A stretch of 64,000 nucleotides of DNA from Ramlibacter pallidus (GCF_015070875.1 NZ_JADDIV010000001.1:465144-529143), one strand, 5' to 3'. Positions 8,203-18,928 are shown, counted from the first letter of the stretch. Made by a program: numbers and translations. Notes: generated by a model not told the origin, from the sequence alone.

Positions 8203-9209
8203 TGGTTCTCCCGGGCGAACGCGGCGTCGAAGGCGCCGCTGGCGGCCGCCGGGAAGTCCAGCCGCCGGCAGAAGGCCGCGCTTTCCGTGGCGCCGTGCAC
8301 GCGGTCCATCCGGCTGTCCTCCCACTCGACGGAGAGCGGCCCGGCGTAGCCGATGTCGTTGAGCGCGACGATGATGGATTCGAAGTCCACCATGCCGCGG
8401 CCGACGCTGCGGAAGTCCCAGAAGCGGCGTGCATCGCCGAAGCTGGTGTGGCCGCCGAACACGCCGACGGTGCCGTCGCCCTTGCCCCACCACACGTCCT
8501 TCATGTGGGCGTTGTAGATCCGGTCGGGGAAGGTGCGGATGAACTTGACGTAGTCCACGCCCTGGTAGGCCAGGTGGCTGGGATCGAAGTTGAAGCCGAA
8601 GCGCCTGTGACCCTTCACGGCTTCGATCGCGCGCTGCGTGGACGCGATGTCGAAGGCGATCTCGGTCGGGTGCACTTCCAGCGCGAAATTGATGTCCTCG
8701 CGTTCGAATGCATCGAGGATCGGCGTGAAGCGCCGGCCGAAATCGGCGAAGCCCGCGTCCCAGTATTCCTGGGTCGTCGGCGGGAAGGCATAGGTGGCGT
8801 GCCAGATCGACGAGCCGGTGAAGCCGGTGACGGTCTTCACGCCGAACTTCCGTGCGGCCCTCGCGGTGTCCGCAAGTTCCTTCGCGGCGCGCTGGCGCAC
8901 GCCTTCGGGGTCGCCATCGCCCCACACGTGTTCGGGCAGGATGGACTTGTGGCGCTCGTCGATGAGGTCGCACACCGCCTGGCCGACCAGGTGGTTGCCG
9001 ATGGCCAGCGAGGTCAGGCCGTGCTGTTTCAGCAGCGCCCACTTGTCGCGCACGTAGGCGTCGCCCTTCAGCGCCTCCTGCACGTTGAAGTGGTCGCCCC
9101 AGCAGGCGAGCTCCAGCCCGTCGTAGCCCATGCGCTTCGCCAGCGGCGCGAGTTCGGACAGCGGCAGGTCGGCCCATTGGCCGGTGAAGAGGGTGACGGG
9201 TCTTGGCAT
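8199..9209 (-). CDS. Sugar phosphate isomerase/epimerase (xylose isomerase-like TIM barrel)
   Basis: 336 aa AP-endonuclease-2/IolE-type TIM barrel. Visible features are the strand motifs [11 protein letters not shown] near the N terminus, [14 protein letters not shown] with a metal-ligand Glu/His, [14 protein letters not shown] and AHMKDVWW with metal ligands, and [10 protein letters not shown] near the end. These enzymes isomerise, epimerise or dehydrate keto sugars and keto-inositols using a divalent metal. It sits between the binding-protein gene (after three hairpins) and the Gfo/Idh dehydrogenase, a pairing common in sugar and polyol catabolism. The ATG at 9209 follows the hairpin-rich spacer. 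Confidence 0.88.
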   Translation of the reverse strand: MPRPVTLFTGQWADLPLSELAPLAKRMGYDGLELACWGDHFNVQEALKGDAYVRDKWALLKQHGLTSLAIGNHLVGQAVCDLIDERHKSILPEHVWGDGDPEGVRQRAAKELADTARAARKFGVKTVTGFTGSSIWHATYAFPPTTQEYWDAGFADFGRRFTPILDAFEREDINFALEVHPTEIAFDIASTQRAIEAVKGHRRFGFNFDPSHLAYQGVDYVKFIRTFPDRIYNAHMKDVWWGKGDGTVGVFGGHTSFGDARRFWDFRSVGRGMVDFESIIVALNDIGYAGPLSVEWEDSRMDRVHGATESAAFCRRLDFPAAASGAFDAAFARENQ

Positions 9210-9232
9210 GTTGCTGCTCCGCTAGCGGTACC

Positions 9233-9343
9233 AGGTCGCGCAGCATGCAGCGCGACCTCACTTGCGGCAAGGGTCCGGCTTCGCCGGTCCTTGCCGCACT
9301 GATCAGGCCACCTTGAAAAGTCGCGCAGCGACTTTTCAAGGTG
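9233..9343 (-). repeat. Three consecutive perfect or near-perfect hairpins in the ABC operon
   Basis: Three inverted repeats lie side by side between the binding-protein stop (9350) and the isomerase start (9209). The first has 9-bp arms at 9233-9241 and 9250-9258. The second has 10-bp arms at 9263-9272 and 9289-9298, with an inner 5-bp stem at 9275-9279/9283-9287. The third has 16-bp perfect arms at 9309-9324 and 9328-9343 with a 3-nt loop. None is followed by a T run. The likely role is mRNA 3'-end stabilisation or partial attenuation, giving more binding protein than catabolic enzyme. Confidence 0.75.
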
Positions 9344-9349
9344 AATGCC

Positions 9350-10318
9350 TTAGAACGGGCTGTTCGGGAAGTAGAAGTCCTTCGCGTTCGCCTTGGTGAT
9401 CAGCACCGACGGGATGATGTTGTTGGCCGGCAGCTTCTGCCCCTTCAGGCGCGCCTCGCCGGTCATCTTGATCGCGTCGTACATGAACTTGGGCGAGTAG
9501 GACACGTTGGCCTGGATCAGCGGGTTGCTGCCGTCCATCAGCGTCTTGATCGCGCCCTTGGCGCCGGCGCCGCCGAACACCAGCTTGATGTCCTTGCGCT
9601 TGGCCTGCTCGATGGCCTTGAGCACGCCCACGGCCATGTCGTCGTCGGCCGCCCAGATCGCGTCGATCTCCTTGAAGCGCGTCAGGTAGTCCTGCGTCAC
9701 CTTGAAGGCGTCGTCGCGGTTCCAGTTGCCGTGCTTGGCATCCAGCAGCTTGATGTTCGGGTAGTTCTTCATCACGGCGTTGAACGCGTCCATGCGCTCG
9801 TTGTCGAGCGTGGTCGGGATGCCGCGCAGCGCCACGATGTTGCCCTTGCCGTTCAGTGCCTTGGCGATGTACTCGGCGGGGATGCGGCCGAAGGCGGTGT
9901 TGTCGCCGGAGACGTAGGCGTCCTGCGCGCTCGTGTCGGTCAGGCCGCGGTCGACCACCGTCACGTAGATGCCCTTGGCCTTGACCTGCGCCACCGGCTT
10001 GGTGAGCGCGGCGGACTCGAACGGGAACACGACCAGCGAGGTGATCTTGTTGACGGTCACCAGGTCCTGCAGCTGGTTCGCCTGTTCGGAGGCATTGGCG
10101 GCGGTCTTCACGATCACCTGCATGCCCGGGTTCGCCTTTTCCAGGTCCTTCTTGGCCTCGTTGGCCCAGTACACGGCGCCGGCCATGAAGCTGTGGGTGG
10201 CGGCGGGCATGGACACGCCCAGGATCTCCTTCTTGGCCTGGGCGAGCGCCGGCGCGGTCGCCAGCATGGCCGCCATGGCCGCGGCGCCCAGCGCCAGCCT
10301 GCGGGTCATTTTCGTCAT
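9350..10318 (-). CDS. Sugar ABC transporter periplasmic substrate-binding protein (RbsB-like)
   Basis: 322 aa. The start chosen is the ATG at 10318 (MTKMTRRLA), which has an AAGGAG Shine-Dalgarno sequence; an upstream in-frame ATG would lengthen the signal sequence unnaturally. A signal peptide ends at ALAQA near residue 27. The mature part is a type-1 periplasmic-binding fold: [14 protein letters not shown] at the start, [28 protein letters not shown], and [12 protein letters not shown] in the hinge-distal domain. It captures a monosaccharide or polyol and delivers it to the permease encoded just upstream. The hairpin array follows its stop codon. Confidence 0.92.
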   Translation of the reverse strand: MTKMTRRLALGAAAMAAMLATAPALAQAKKEILGVSMPAATHSFMAGAVYWANEAKKDLEKANPGMQVIVKTAANASEQANQLQDLVTVNKITSLVVFPFESAALTKPVAQVKAKGIYVTVVDRGLTDTSAQDAYVSGDNTAFGRIPAEYIAKALNGKGNIVALRGIPTTLDNERMDAFNAVMKNYPNIKLLDAKHGNWNRDDAFKVTQDYLTRFKEIDAIWAADDDMAVGVLKAIEQAKRKDIKLVFGGAGAKGAIKTLMDGSNPLIQANVSYSPKFMYDAIKMTGEARLKGQKLPANNIIPSVLITKANAKDFYFPNSPF

Positions 10319-10385
10319 CTTCGTCTCCTTGGGGTTGGAATGGTGGCCTTGCGGCCGGTGGAACAACACGGTTACTGCCCTGCGC

Positions 10386-11364
10386 TCATCGCCGGCCCCG
10401 CTGCAGGAAGGCCACGATGATGATCACGAAACCCTGCACCGCGGCGTTGAGGTACACGCTGATGATGCTGGTGAGGTTGAGGATGTTGCTGATCACGGAA
10501 AGCAGGATCGCGCCCACCACGGTGCCGGCCACGCTGCCCGCGCCGCCCTTGAGCGCGGTGCCGCCGACGATCACGGCCGCGATCGCCTCCAGTTCCCACA
10601 GGAGGCCGGTGGTCGGCGAGGCGGAGCCGAGGCGCGGCACGTACAGCAGCGTGGCGATGCCGACGCACAGCCCGAGCAGCATGTAGGTGAGGATCTTGAC
10701 CTTGTCGACGTCGACGGCCGCGTAGCGCGCGACCTGCTCGTTGGAGCCGATCGCCTGCACGTAGCGGCCATACGCCGTGCGGTTCAGGATGAAGCCGCCG
10801 GCCAGCGCCACGACGATGAAGATCCACACCGGGTAGGGCACGCCCAGCAGGCTGCCGTAGTACACGGGGCTGTAGACGTCCGCGAGCTCGTTGCCGAGCG
10901 TGATGGCGCCGCCGTCGGCGAAGTAGGTGAGGTAGGCGCGGAAGATGCCCAGCGTGCCGAGCGTGACGATGAAGGGCTCGATGCGGCCCTTGGTGATCAG
11001 CAGGCCGTGCGCCAGGCCGAACAGCGGCCCCAGCACCAGCGCCACCACCATGCCGATCATGACCACCAGCACCGGCGACTGCACGGTCGCGGCGAAATGG
11101 TTCATGACCAGGATCACGCAGCCGGCGATCAGCGCCGCCATCGATCCGACCGACAGGTCGATGCCGCCGCTGATGATCACGAAGCACATGCCCACGGCGA
11201 TGATGCCGATGAAGGCCGTGCGCGTGAGCACGTTCAGCGCGTTGTCCGCGGTGGCGAACTCGCCATTGAGCAGGGTGCCGGCGATGCACAGCAGCACCAG
11301 GCCCACGACGGGGCCCAGGCCGTGCAGCTTGCCCCACAGGGCGGCGGCGCGCGCCGACGGCGCT

Positions 11365-11384
<20 letters not shown>
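10386..11384 (-). CDS. Sugar ABC transporter permease (RbsC-like)
   Basis: 332 aa integral membrane protein with about eight to ten hydrophobic segments. It carries the RbsC/AraH family signature [13 protein letters not shown] near residue 75 and the cytoplasmic coupling region around [13 protein letters not shown] near residue 265. It forms the transmembrane channel with the RbsA-like ATPase. Its ATG at 11384 lies inside the end of the ATPase gene, a 20-nt overlap, so translation is probably coupled. No substrate assignment is possible from the sequence. Confidence 0.92.
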
Positions 11385-12842
<1,458 letters not shown>

Positions 12843-12846
<4 letters not shown>

Positions 12847-14045
12847 GCGCGGCTCCCGTGCAGCCGCAGCGATTCCTGCATCGCCAGCGCGCCGGCCCCC
12901 ACGAGCCCGGCCTGCGGACCGAGCGGCGTGTACTGGATCTCCAGGTGCCGCGTGGAGAGTGCGAGCGAGCGGTGGTAAACGCTCTGGCGCACCGACGCGA
13001 GGAACAGCGGCCCGATCTGCGTGACGCCGCCGCCGATGAAGACGTGCGACGGGTTGAAGAAGTTCACCACGGAGGCAAGCATCTGGCCGATCAGGCTGCC
13101 GGCGCGCTGGATGATCGCGTTGGCCGCGGCATCGCCGTTGCGGCTGGCCTGGCCGACGTCCATGGCCGTGAGGCGCCCGTTGGCGCGCAGCAGGTCCGCC
13201 AGGGCCTGGCTCTCCCCGGCCTGCGCGGCCTCGGTCGCCACGCGCGTGATCGCCGGTGCGGCGGCCATCGCCTCCACGCAGCCGAAGTTGCCGCAATGGC
13301 AGCGCGGCCCGGACTGGTCGACGCAGATGTGGCCGACGTCGCCGGCGGAGCCGTTGGCACCGCGGTACACCTCGCCGTGGCAGACGATGCCGCAGCCGAT
13401 GCCGGTGCCGACCTTGATCACCATGAAGTTCTGCAGGCTGCGCTGCAGCCGCCACAGCTCGCCCAGCGCCATCAGGTTGACGTCGTTGTCGACGAACACC
13501 GGCGCACTGAAGGCCTCGCCCAGGTAATCGCGGATCGAGAAGCTGTCCCACTCGGGCATCAGCGGCGGGTTGACGAGCTGCGCGCTCGCGAAGTCCACCG
13601 GGCCCGGCACGCCGATGCCGACGCCGATCACGTTCTTCGGCGACAGGCCGCAGCGCGCCAGCAGCTCACGCATCAGGTCGCGCACGCGGGCCAGTACCAC
13701 GCCGGGGCCGGCGCGCACGTCGGCTTCTTCGCCGTGGTGGGCCAGCACGCCGAGGTCCGGCCGCATCACCGCCACGTCGAGGCTGGTGGCGCCGAGGTCG
13801 ACGCCGATCACGACGCCGAGCCCGCGCGCGAGCTGCAGGGTTTCGGGACGGCGGCCGCCGGAAGACGGCTGCAGGCCGGTCTCTTCCAGCAGGCCCTGTT
13901 CGATCAGGCCGGCGGCCAGGGCGTTGGCCTTGCTCTTGGAGCAGTCCAGTCGGCCGGCCAGCACATGGCGCGAGCTCCCCATCGACCAGAAAACGGTCTG
14001 GAGCATGTTCATCTCGGCCGGCGATAACTGGTCCCAGCGACGCAC
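12843..14045 (-). CDS. ROK family transcriptional regulator (NagC/XylR type)
   Basis: 400 aa. An N-terminal winged helix-turn-helix (about residues 1-70) precedes an ROK sugar-binding domain with IGVDLGATSLDVAV, FVDNDVNLMA, GTGIGCGIV and the complete zinc motif CHCGNFGCVE. Unlike the ROK kinase at 5864, all Zn cysteines are present. Start: GTG with complement 14043-14045, preceded by an AGGAGA Shine-Dalgarno sequence. As the first gene of the operon it probably represses its own transcript until the sugar binds. A perfect inverted repeat at 14125-14147 in its upstream region is a candidate operator. Confidence 0.9.
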
Positions 14046-14124
14046 GCGGGTTGTCTCCTGTCCCGGCTATTCCCCCGGGTTGGTTCGGATGCTAGGACCC
14101 TGACTTTAGCCGGGCAAGACTGAT

Positions 14125-14147
14125 CTTCGGCCAAAAGCAGGCCGAAG
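14125..14147. promoter_or_regulatory. Perfect 8-bp inverted repeat, candidate ROK operator
   Basis: Arms CTTCGGCC (14125-14132) and GGCCGAAG (14140-14147) are separated by 7 nt. They lie in the 141-nt gap between the methyltransferase stop and the ROK regulator start. No T run follows on the minus strand, so a regulator site is somewhat more likely than a terminator of the methyltransferase gene. Confidence 0.4.
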
Positions 14148-14186
14148 TGTGCGCAAAAGTGGCTGATCCAGGTCGGGTGGCCGGAC

Positions 14187-15299
14187 TCACAGGCGGCCGG
14201 TGCGGTCGCCGGTGCGAAAACCGACGGCGTCCCAGAACGCCCCGTGGTGCAGGCCGACGACCTTGAAAAGCTCGCCCATCTCGTGCTCGGCGACCAGGCG
14301 CTGCGCCGCGGCCTGCTCCTGCAGGCTGGCGGCTTCCATGCGCTCGCCGATGCCGCAGTTGACGAGGAAGCGGCCCTGGCTGGCGAAGCCCAGGACCCCC
14401 AGGCCAGCGTCCTGCGCCGCCACCGCGATGCCGGTGAAGTCGACGTGCGCGGTGATGTCCTTCTCGCCGGGCGCGTCCAGCGGGTCCGGGTCCGCGAGAT
14501 GCCCCCGGTGGCACATGAGCGTGCCCATGTGCCGCTGCGGGTGGTAGTACTCGGCTTCGGGGAAGCCGTAGTCGATGAAGAAGGCGGCGCCCACCTTCAG
14601 GCGCTCGCCCAGCGTGCGGACAAAGGCTTCGGCCTGGTGGTGGATCTCCGTGAGGTAGTCCTGCGTGCCGGTCGGCTCCACCGGCGGCCGCAGGTGCGTG
14701 AGCACGTCGGCCCAGGCCAGGCGGCCGTCCGCGATGGTCACGCCGCGTTCGTGCCACACGAGGTTCTTGCGCGCCAGCAGCTTGACCGGCATCGCATCCA
14801 GCACCTCGTTGCCGACGACCACGCCTTCCATGCGCTCGGGCAGTTCACTGGCCCAATGCACGCGCGGCGCGAAGGCGGCCAGCGCCTGCTGCTGCCGTGC
14901 GCGCAGGCTGGCCGACACCTCCACGACGGTGTAGCGCCGCACCTGGGGGCCGAGGGCCTGCAGCAGCTCCTGCGCCAGCGCGCCGGAGCCGGCGCCGAAC
15001 TCCCAGAGTTCGTCGGTGCCGGTGCGCTCCAGCGCCTCGCGCAGCTGTACCGCCAGGCACTGCGCGAACAGCGGGCTCATCTCGGGCGCGGTGGCGAAGT
15101 CGCTGCCGGAGGCCGGCATCGTGCCGAACTTGCGCGACGCGTTCGCGTAGTAGCCGAGCCCCGGCGCGTACAAGGCCAGGGCCATGTAGCGGTCGAAGGG
15201 CAGCCATCCGCCGGCCCGCGCGACCTGCTCGGCCAGCAGCTTCTGCAGCGCGCTCGTTACACTCGTTCCATGCTCGTCCACCCACGGATTGTCCGCCAA
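14187..15299 (-). CDS. Class I SAM-dependent methyltransferase, MidA/NDUFAF7 (DUF185) family
   Basis: 370 aa if the TTG with complement 15297-15299 is the start; an in-frame GTG at 15281 is an alternative. The family core starts at GGWLPFDRYMALALYAPGLGYY (residue about 30 onward). Then come SDFATAPEMSPLF, the SAM-binding loop LWEFGAGSGALAQELL and FIDYGFPEAEYY. The eukaryotic relative NDUFAF7 methylates an arginine in a complex I subunit; the bacterial substrate is not established. The candidate TTG start and the divergent SDR ATG use the same base, 15299, so one of the two N termini may be mis-set. Confidence 0.88.
   Translation of the reverse strand: MADNPWVDEHGTSVTSALQKLLAEQVARAGGWLPFDRYMALALYAPGLGYYANASRKFGTMPASGSDFATAPEMSPLFAQCLAVQLREALERTGTDELWEFGAGSGALAQELLQALGPQVRRYTVVEVSASLRARQQQALAAFAPRVHWASELPERMEGVVVGNEVLDAMPVKLLARKNLVWHERGVTIADGRLAWADVLTHLRPPVEPTGTQDYLTEIHHQAEAFVRTLGERLKVGAAFFIDYGFPEAEYYHPQRHMGTLMCHRGHLADPDPLDAPGEKDITAHVDFTGIAVAAQDAGLGVLGFASQGRFLVNCGIGERMEAASLQEQAAAQRLVAEHEMGELFKVVGLHHGAFWDAVGFRTGDRTGRL
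15258..15263 (+). promoter_or_regulatory. -10-like box (TACACT) before a short leader frame and the folM-like gene
   Basis: TACACT is followed by exactly 6 nt and then ATG at 15270. It lies inside the N-terminal codons of the divergent methyltransferase. It is the only -10-like box seen close to the SDR-folB unit. Confidence 0.4.
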
Positions 15300-15302
15300 T
15301 GA
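15270..15302 (+). CDS. Possible 10-codon leader peptide coupled to the SDR gene
   Basis: ATG at 15270 opens a frame encoding MLVHPRIVRQ and stopping at TGA 15300-15302. That stop overlaps the SDR start ATG (15299-15301) as ATGA. The leader ATG sits 6 nt after a TACACT -10-like box, the leaderless spacing seen at many genes here. The SDR start has no visible Shine-Dalgarno sequence, so ribosomes that start leaderless on the short frame could re-initiate on the SDR gene. Peptide expression is inferred only from this arrangement. Confidence 0.35.
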   Translation: MLVHPRIVRQ

Positions 15303-16060
15303 GCGCCATGCCGGGTCGCACCGTGCTGGTCACCGGTGCCGCGCGCCGGCTGGGGCGCAGCATCGCGCTGGACCTCGCCGCGGCGGGCTGGCGGGTGGCG
15401 GTGCACTACCGGGGCTCCGAAGCGCAAGCGCGCGAAACCGCCGAGGCATGCAGGCAGCATGCCGATGCGGACGTGTTCGCGGCCGACCTTTCCGACGCGG
15501 CGCAGGCCGGCGCGCTGGTGCCGCAGGTGGTGGCGCGTTTCGGCACGCTCGACGCCGTGGTCAACAACGCCTCCCTGTTCGAGCACGACACGCCGCAGGA
15601 CTTCAGCGCCGCATCGCTGGCCCGGCACATGGCGACCAACACGGCCGCACCGGTGCTGCTGGCGCAAGCGCTGGCCGCGCATGCCCACGACCGTGCCACG
15701 CAGGGCGTCGTCGTGAACCTGCTCGACCAGAAGCTGTGGAACCCCAACCCGGACTTCTTCAGCTACACGCTGTCGAAGGCCGCGCTGGAAGCCGCCACCA
15801 CGCTGCTGGCGCAAGGCCTGGCCCCGCACCTGCGCGTGGTCGGCGTCGCCCCGGGCCTCACGCTCACCAGCCATCTCCTGCCGCAGGAAAAGTTCGAGCA
15901 GCTGCACAAGCTGTCGCCCCTCGGCCGCTCTTCCACGCCGGAAGACGTCGCGCACGCGGTGCGCTTCGCGCTGGAGAACCGCTCGCTCACCGGCACCACG
16001 CTGCTGGTGGACGGCGGCCAGCACCTCATGAAGTTCGACCGCGATTTCTCGCTGATGTAG
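15299..16060 (+). CDS. SDR family oxidoreductase, FolM/pteridine reductase-like
   Basis: 253 aa. The cofactor motif TGAARRLG (TGxxxRxG rather than TGxxxGxG) is typical of pteridine reductases and FolM, which prefer NADPH. NNAS follows near residue 90, and the active-site YTLSK with the catalytic Tyr and Lys lies near 158-162. FolM reduces dihydromonapterin or dihydrofolate. The immediately following dihydroneopterin aldolase gene (no spacer) makes a pterin/folate role likely. An alternative ATG lies at 15308. Its 5' end is embedded in a coupled short frame (15270-15302). Confidence 0.87.
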   Translation: MSAMPGRTVLVTGAARRLGRSIALDLAAAGWRVAVHYRGSEAQARETAEACRQHADADVFAADLSDAAQAGALVPQVVARFGTLDAVVNNASLFEHDTPQDFSAASLARHMATNTAAPVLLAQALAAHAHDRATQGVVVNLLDQKLWNPNPDFFSYTLSKAALEAATTLLAQGLAPHLRVVGVAPGLTLTSHLLPQEKFEQLHKLSPLGRSSTPEDVAHAVRFALENRSLTGTTLLVDGGQHLMKFDRDFSLM

Positions 16061-16429
16061 ATGACCAAGGCCGGCACCCAGATCCTCACCCTCGAAGGTC
16101 TCCGCTTCGATGCCAACCTGGGCATCCTGGAGCAGGAGAAGAACGCGCCGCAGCCGATCCGCGTCGACGCGGAGCTGAACCTCGGCACGCAGCCGCTGCT
16201 GCCCGCCGACGACGACATCACGCACGTCCTCGACTACCGCAAGGTGCGGCGCATCATCATCGAGGAGTGCACGGCCGTGCACGTGAACCTGCTGGAGACG
16301 CTGATCGGCAAGCTGGCGCACCGCCTGATGCAGCTGCCGGGCGTGCTCGGCGTGCGCGTGCGCATCGCCAAGCTGGAGATCTTCGAGGACTGCGAAGTGG
16401 CGATCCGGGTGGAGACGGGGCTCTGGTGA
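16061..16429 (+). CDS. folB: Dihydroneopterin aldolase
   Basis: 122 aa, standard FolB size. Visible family features are [23 protein letters not shown] at the start (the usual G-x-LxxE segment), the [19 protein letters not shown] core and the C-terminal [19 protein letters not shown] strand. It converts dihydroneopterin to 6-hydroxymethyl-dihydropterin plus glycolaldehyde in folate synthesis, as a homo-octamer in the family. The ATG abuts the stop of the SDR gene, so the two are co-translated. The downstream small membrane protein overlaps its stop by GTGA. Confidence 0.9.
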   Translation: MTKAGTQILTLEGLRFDANLGILEQEKNAPQPIRVDAELNLGTQPLLPADDDITHVLDYRKVRRIIIEECTAVHVNLLETLIGKLAHRLMQLPGVLGVRVRIAKLEIFEDCEVAIRVETGLW

Positions 16430-16620
16430 GCAGGAGCCCGGCCGCCGGCGAGCGCGTGAAGACGCTGTTCCAGGTCCTGGCCATCATCGCGCTGGCCGGC
16501 ATCGTCTTCATGGTGTTCCACAAGGGCTACACCGACTTCAAGGCCCTGGAACGCGCCCATCCCCCCGACAGCTTCTGGCTGGAATACGTGCGCAACCTGT
16601 TCCGCAACCTGGCCGGATAG
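16426..16620 (+). CDS. Small single-pass membrane protein, unknown function
   Basis: 64 aa from GTG 16426, overlapping the folB stop as GTGA. One transmembrane segment is predicted (about residues 14-31, [19 protein letters not shown]). It is followed by a charged soluble tail rich in aromatic residues ([17 protein letters not shown]). I do not recognise a family. The tight coupling to folB and consistent codon usage support a real gene. Position suggests it is expressed with the pterin genes, but no functional link is visible. Confidence 0.6.
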   Translation: MSRSPAAGERVKTLFQVLAIIALAGIVFMVFHKGYTDFKALERAHPPDSFWLEYVRNLFRNLAG

Positions 16621-16649
16621 CCCGCCGCGCGCCCGGCGTGCCGCAATGC

Positions 16650-16655
16650 GAAAAT
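16650..16655 (+). promoter_or_regulatory. -10-like box (GAAAAT) before ttcA
   Basis: GAAAAT ends 6 nt before the ATG at 16662. The match to TATAAT is only four of six, but the spacing equals that at other genes. It supports the ATG at 16662 over the upstream GTG at 16638. Confidence 0.3.
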
Positions 16656-16661
16656 GCCGCC

Positions 16662-17585
16662 ATGAGCGCCGTCTGGATCGAACAGGAAGACCCCTCCCCG
16701 CCCGCCGCGGACCGCCGGATCGAGCGCGAGAACCACAAGCTCGAGAAGCGCCTGTGCCGCCTGATGGGCCAGGCCATCGTCGACTACAACATGGTCGAAG
16801 AGGGCGACAAGGTCATGGTCTGCCTCTCGGGCGGCAAGGACAGCTACGCCCTGCTCGACATCCTCCTGAAGATGCAGCAGCGTGCGCCGGTGCGCTTCGA
16901 CATCGTCGCGGTCAATCTGGACCAGAAGCAGCCCGGCTTCCCGGAACACATCCTGCCGGAGTACCTGAAGGCCCTCGGCGTGCCCTTCCACATCGAGGAG
17001 CAGGACACCTACTCGATCGTCAAGGACAAGATCCCCGAGGGAAAGACGATGTGCAGCCTGTGCAGCCGGCTGCGCCGCGGCATCCTGTACCGGGTGGCCG
17101 ACGAACTCGGGGCCACCAAGATCGCGCTGGGCCACCACCGCGACGACATCCTGCAGACGCTGTTCCTCAACATGTTCTTCGGCGGCAAGCTCAAGGGCAT
17201 GCCGCCCAAGCTGGTCAGCGACGACGGCCGCCACATGGTGATCCGGCCGCTGGCCTACGTGGCGGAGAAGGACCTGGTCCGCTGGGCCGAGGTCCGGCAG
17301 TTCCCGATCATCCCCTGCACCCTGTGCGGCAGCCAGGAGAACCTGCAGCGCAAGCAGGTCGGGCTGATGCTGAAGGAGTGGGAGCGCAAGTTCCCGGGCC
17401 GCCTGGACAACATGCTGCACGCGCTGCAGAACGTCGTGCCGTCCCACCTGGCGGACGGAACGCTCTACGATTACAAGGGTCTCACCGCAAATGGCGTGGC
17501 CAGCGAGGACGGCGACCGGGCCTTCGACCACGAGGAACTGCCCGCCGCCGCGACGCTGCCGACGCTGCAGGTGATCAAGCTGTAA
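16662..17585 (+). CDS. ttcA: tRNA 2-thiocytidine(32) synthetase
   Basis: 307 aa. It thiolates cytidine 32 in several tRNAs using ATP and an Fe-S cluster. The PP-loop SGGKDS is at residues 56-61. Two CxxC pairs that hold the [4Fe-4S] cluster are at 131/134 (CSLC) and 219/222 (CTLC). [26 protein letters not shown] is the conserved central block. An in-frame GTG at 16638 would add eight residues, but the ATG has the better family alignment and a -10-like box at leaderless distance. Confidence 0.95.
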   Translation: MSAVWIEQEDPSPPAADRRIERENHKLEKRLCRLMGQAIVDYNMVEEGDKVMVCLSGGKDSYALLDILLKMQQRAPVRFDIVAVNLDQKQPGFPEHILPEYLKALGVPFHIEEQDTYSIVKDKIPEGKTMCSLCSRLRRGILYRVADELGATKIALGHHRDDILQTLFLNMFFGGKLKGMPPKLVSDDGRHMVIRPLAYVAEKDLVRWAEVRQFPIIPCTLCGSQENLQRKQVGLMLKEWERKFPGRLDNMLHALQNVVPSHLADGTLYDYKGLTANGVASEDGDRAFDHEELPAAATLPTLQVIKL

Positions 17586-17619
17586 ACGGGGCGCGCGGCG
17601 CCTCGCGTTGGGAGGTGCC

Positions 17620-18231
17620 ATGCATTCGATCGTCCGCGTCCTGTCCGCTGCCGCACTGGCGGCCGTCCTGGCAGGTTGCGCCACCGGCTACCGGCTGGAC
17701 AACCAGGTCCAGACCTTTTCCCAGCTGGCGGCCGTGCCGGCACAACCCACCTACCGCTTCGAGCGCAGCCTGTCGCAACAGGCCGACCCTGCGCAGCAGG
17801 CCCTGGAAGCGCTCGCCGATCCCGCCCTGCACCGGGCCGGCTTCCGGCGCGACGACGCCGCTCCGCGCTACAGCGTGCAGGTCTCGGCCCGCACCGACCG
17901 GACGATCTCGCCGTGGGCCGACCCGTGGGACCGCTGGGGCTGGGGAGGCCTGGGATGGGGCGTCGGGCTGAGCGGACGGCACATCGGCATCGGCTTCGGC
18001 GGGCCGTTCCCGCGCCAGGATTCCTACTGGTTCCACCGCGAGGTCAGCGTCATCGTGCGGGAACTGGCGAGCAACCGCGTGGTGTACGAGACCCATGCCG
18101 TGAACGACGGGCCGTGGGTGGACAACCGCTCGGTGATCCCGGCCATGTTCGATGCGGCCCTGCAGGGCTTTCCGAACCCGCCGCCCGGGCCGCGCCGGGT
18201 GGACATCCAGGTGGGCGCTGCGGCCCGCTGA
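17620..18231 (+). CDS. DUF4136 domain lipoprotein
   Basis: 203 aa. A signal peptide ends in lipobox LAGC (Cys about 19), so the protein is probably lipid-anchored in the envelope. The mature part shows the DUF4136 pattern: YRFERSLSQQ, a central glycine/tryptophan-rich loop (DPWDRWGWGGLGWGVG), REVSVIVRELASNRVVYETHA, and AMFDAALQGFPNPPPGPRRVDI at the end. The function of the family is unknown. The ATG at 17620 has a GGAGGT Shine-Dalgarno sequence just upstream. It lies between ttcA and a phosphatase without an evident link. Confidence 0.82.
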   Translation: MHSIVRVLSAAALAAVLAGCATGYRLDNQVQTFSQLAAVPAQPTYRFERSLSQQADPAQQALEALADPALHRAGFRRDDAAPRYSVQVSARTDRTISPWADPWDRWGWGGLGWGVGLSGRHIGIGFGGPFPRQDSYWFHREVSVIVRELASNRVVYETHAVNDGPWVDNRSVIPAMFDAALQGFPNPPPGPRRVDIQVGAAAR

Positions 18232-18270
18232 CCGGCACCAAGTTTTTGCGGAAGCCCCCGTCCGGCTCCC

Positions 18271-18276
18271 TACAAT
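18271..18276 (+). promoter_or_regulatory. -10-like box (TACAAT) before the histidine phosphatase
   Basis: TACAAT (five of six matches) ends 7 nt before the ATG at 18284. An alternative ATG at 18275 overlaps the box and would be upstream of any transcript start, which favours 18284. Confidence 0.4.
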
Positions 18277-18283
18277 GGGCCGG

Positions 18284-18928
18284 ATGGAAGCCACCCGCAT
18301 CATTGCCGTCCGGCACGGGGAGACGTCCTGGAACGTCGACGCCCGCATCCAGGGCCAGCTCGACATCGCGCTGAACGACACGGGCCGGTGGCAGGCCCGC
18401 CGGGTGGGCTCGGCGCTCAGCGCGGAGCAGCTCAGCGCCATCTACTCCAGCGACCTCGGCCGCGCGCACGAGACTGCCCGGGCGATCGCCGAGGCCGCGG
18501 GCATCGCGGTCGTCCCGCATCCGGGCCTGCGCGAGCGGCGCTTCGGCCTGTTCGAGGGCAAGACCTTCGACGAGATCCACACCACCTGGCCCGAGCACGC
18601 GCAGAACTGGAAGAAGCGCATCCCGGACTGGACACCGCCCGAAGGCGGCGAGTCGCTGCTGGAGCTGCGCGAGCGCGTGACGCGCACGGTCACGGATCTC
18701 GCCGCACGCCATCGCGGCGAACAGATCGCCGTGGTGGCGCACGGCGGCGTGCTCGACACGCTTTACCGCATCGCCACCGGCCAGGAAGTGAATTCCCCCC
18801 GGACGTGGCAGCTGCCCAACGGCGCCATCAACCGCCTCCTCTGGACGCCGCAAGGCTTCACCCTCGTCGGCTGGTCCGACACGCAGCACCTCGAGCAACC
18901 CGCCGCCGATGAAAACACCTCCTTCTGA
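18284..18928 (+). CDS. Histidine phosphatase family protein (phosphoglycerate mutase-like)
   Basis: 214 aa. The N-terminal AVRHGETSWN carries the phospho-accepting His. YSSDLGRAHETA, LRERRFGLFEGKTFDEI and VAHGGVLDTLYR (second catalytic His) complete the branch-1 signature. Relatives include GpmB, CobC and RNase-like phosphatases, so it probably dephosphorylates a small phosphate ester; the substrate is not predictable. The 3' end overlaps the next gene by 20 nt, suggesting co-transcription with the PLP enzyme. Confidence 0.88.
   Translation: MEATRIIAVRHGETSWNVDARIQGQLDIALNDTGRWQARRVGSALSAEQLSAIYSSDLGRAHETARAIAEAAGIAVVPHPGLRERRFGLFEGKTFDEIHTTWPEHAQNWKKRIPDWTPPEGGESLLELRERVTRTVTDLAARHRGEQIAVVAHGGVLDTLYRIATGQEVNSPRTWQLPNGAINRLLWTPQGFTLVGWSDTQHLEQPAADENTSF

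Noticed and set aside
9233-9343. CRISPR-like array
   Set aside because: The three units are different hairpins with unequal lengths, not direct repeats with spacers.
18271-18283. ATG at 18275 as phosphatase start
   Set aside because: It lies within the -10-like box; 18284 gives a normal family N terminus.
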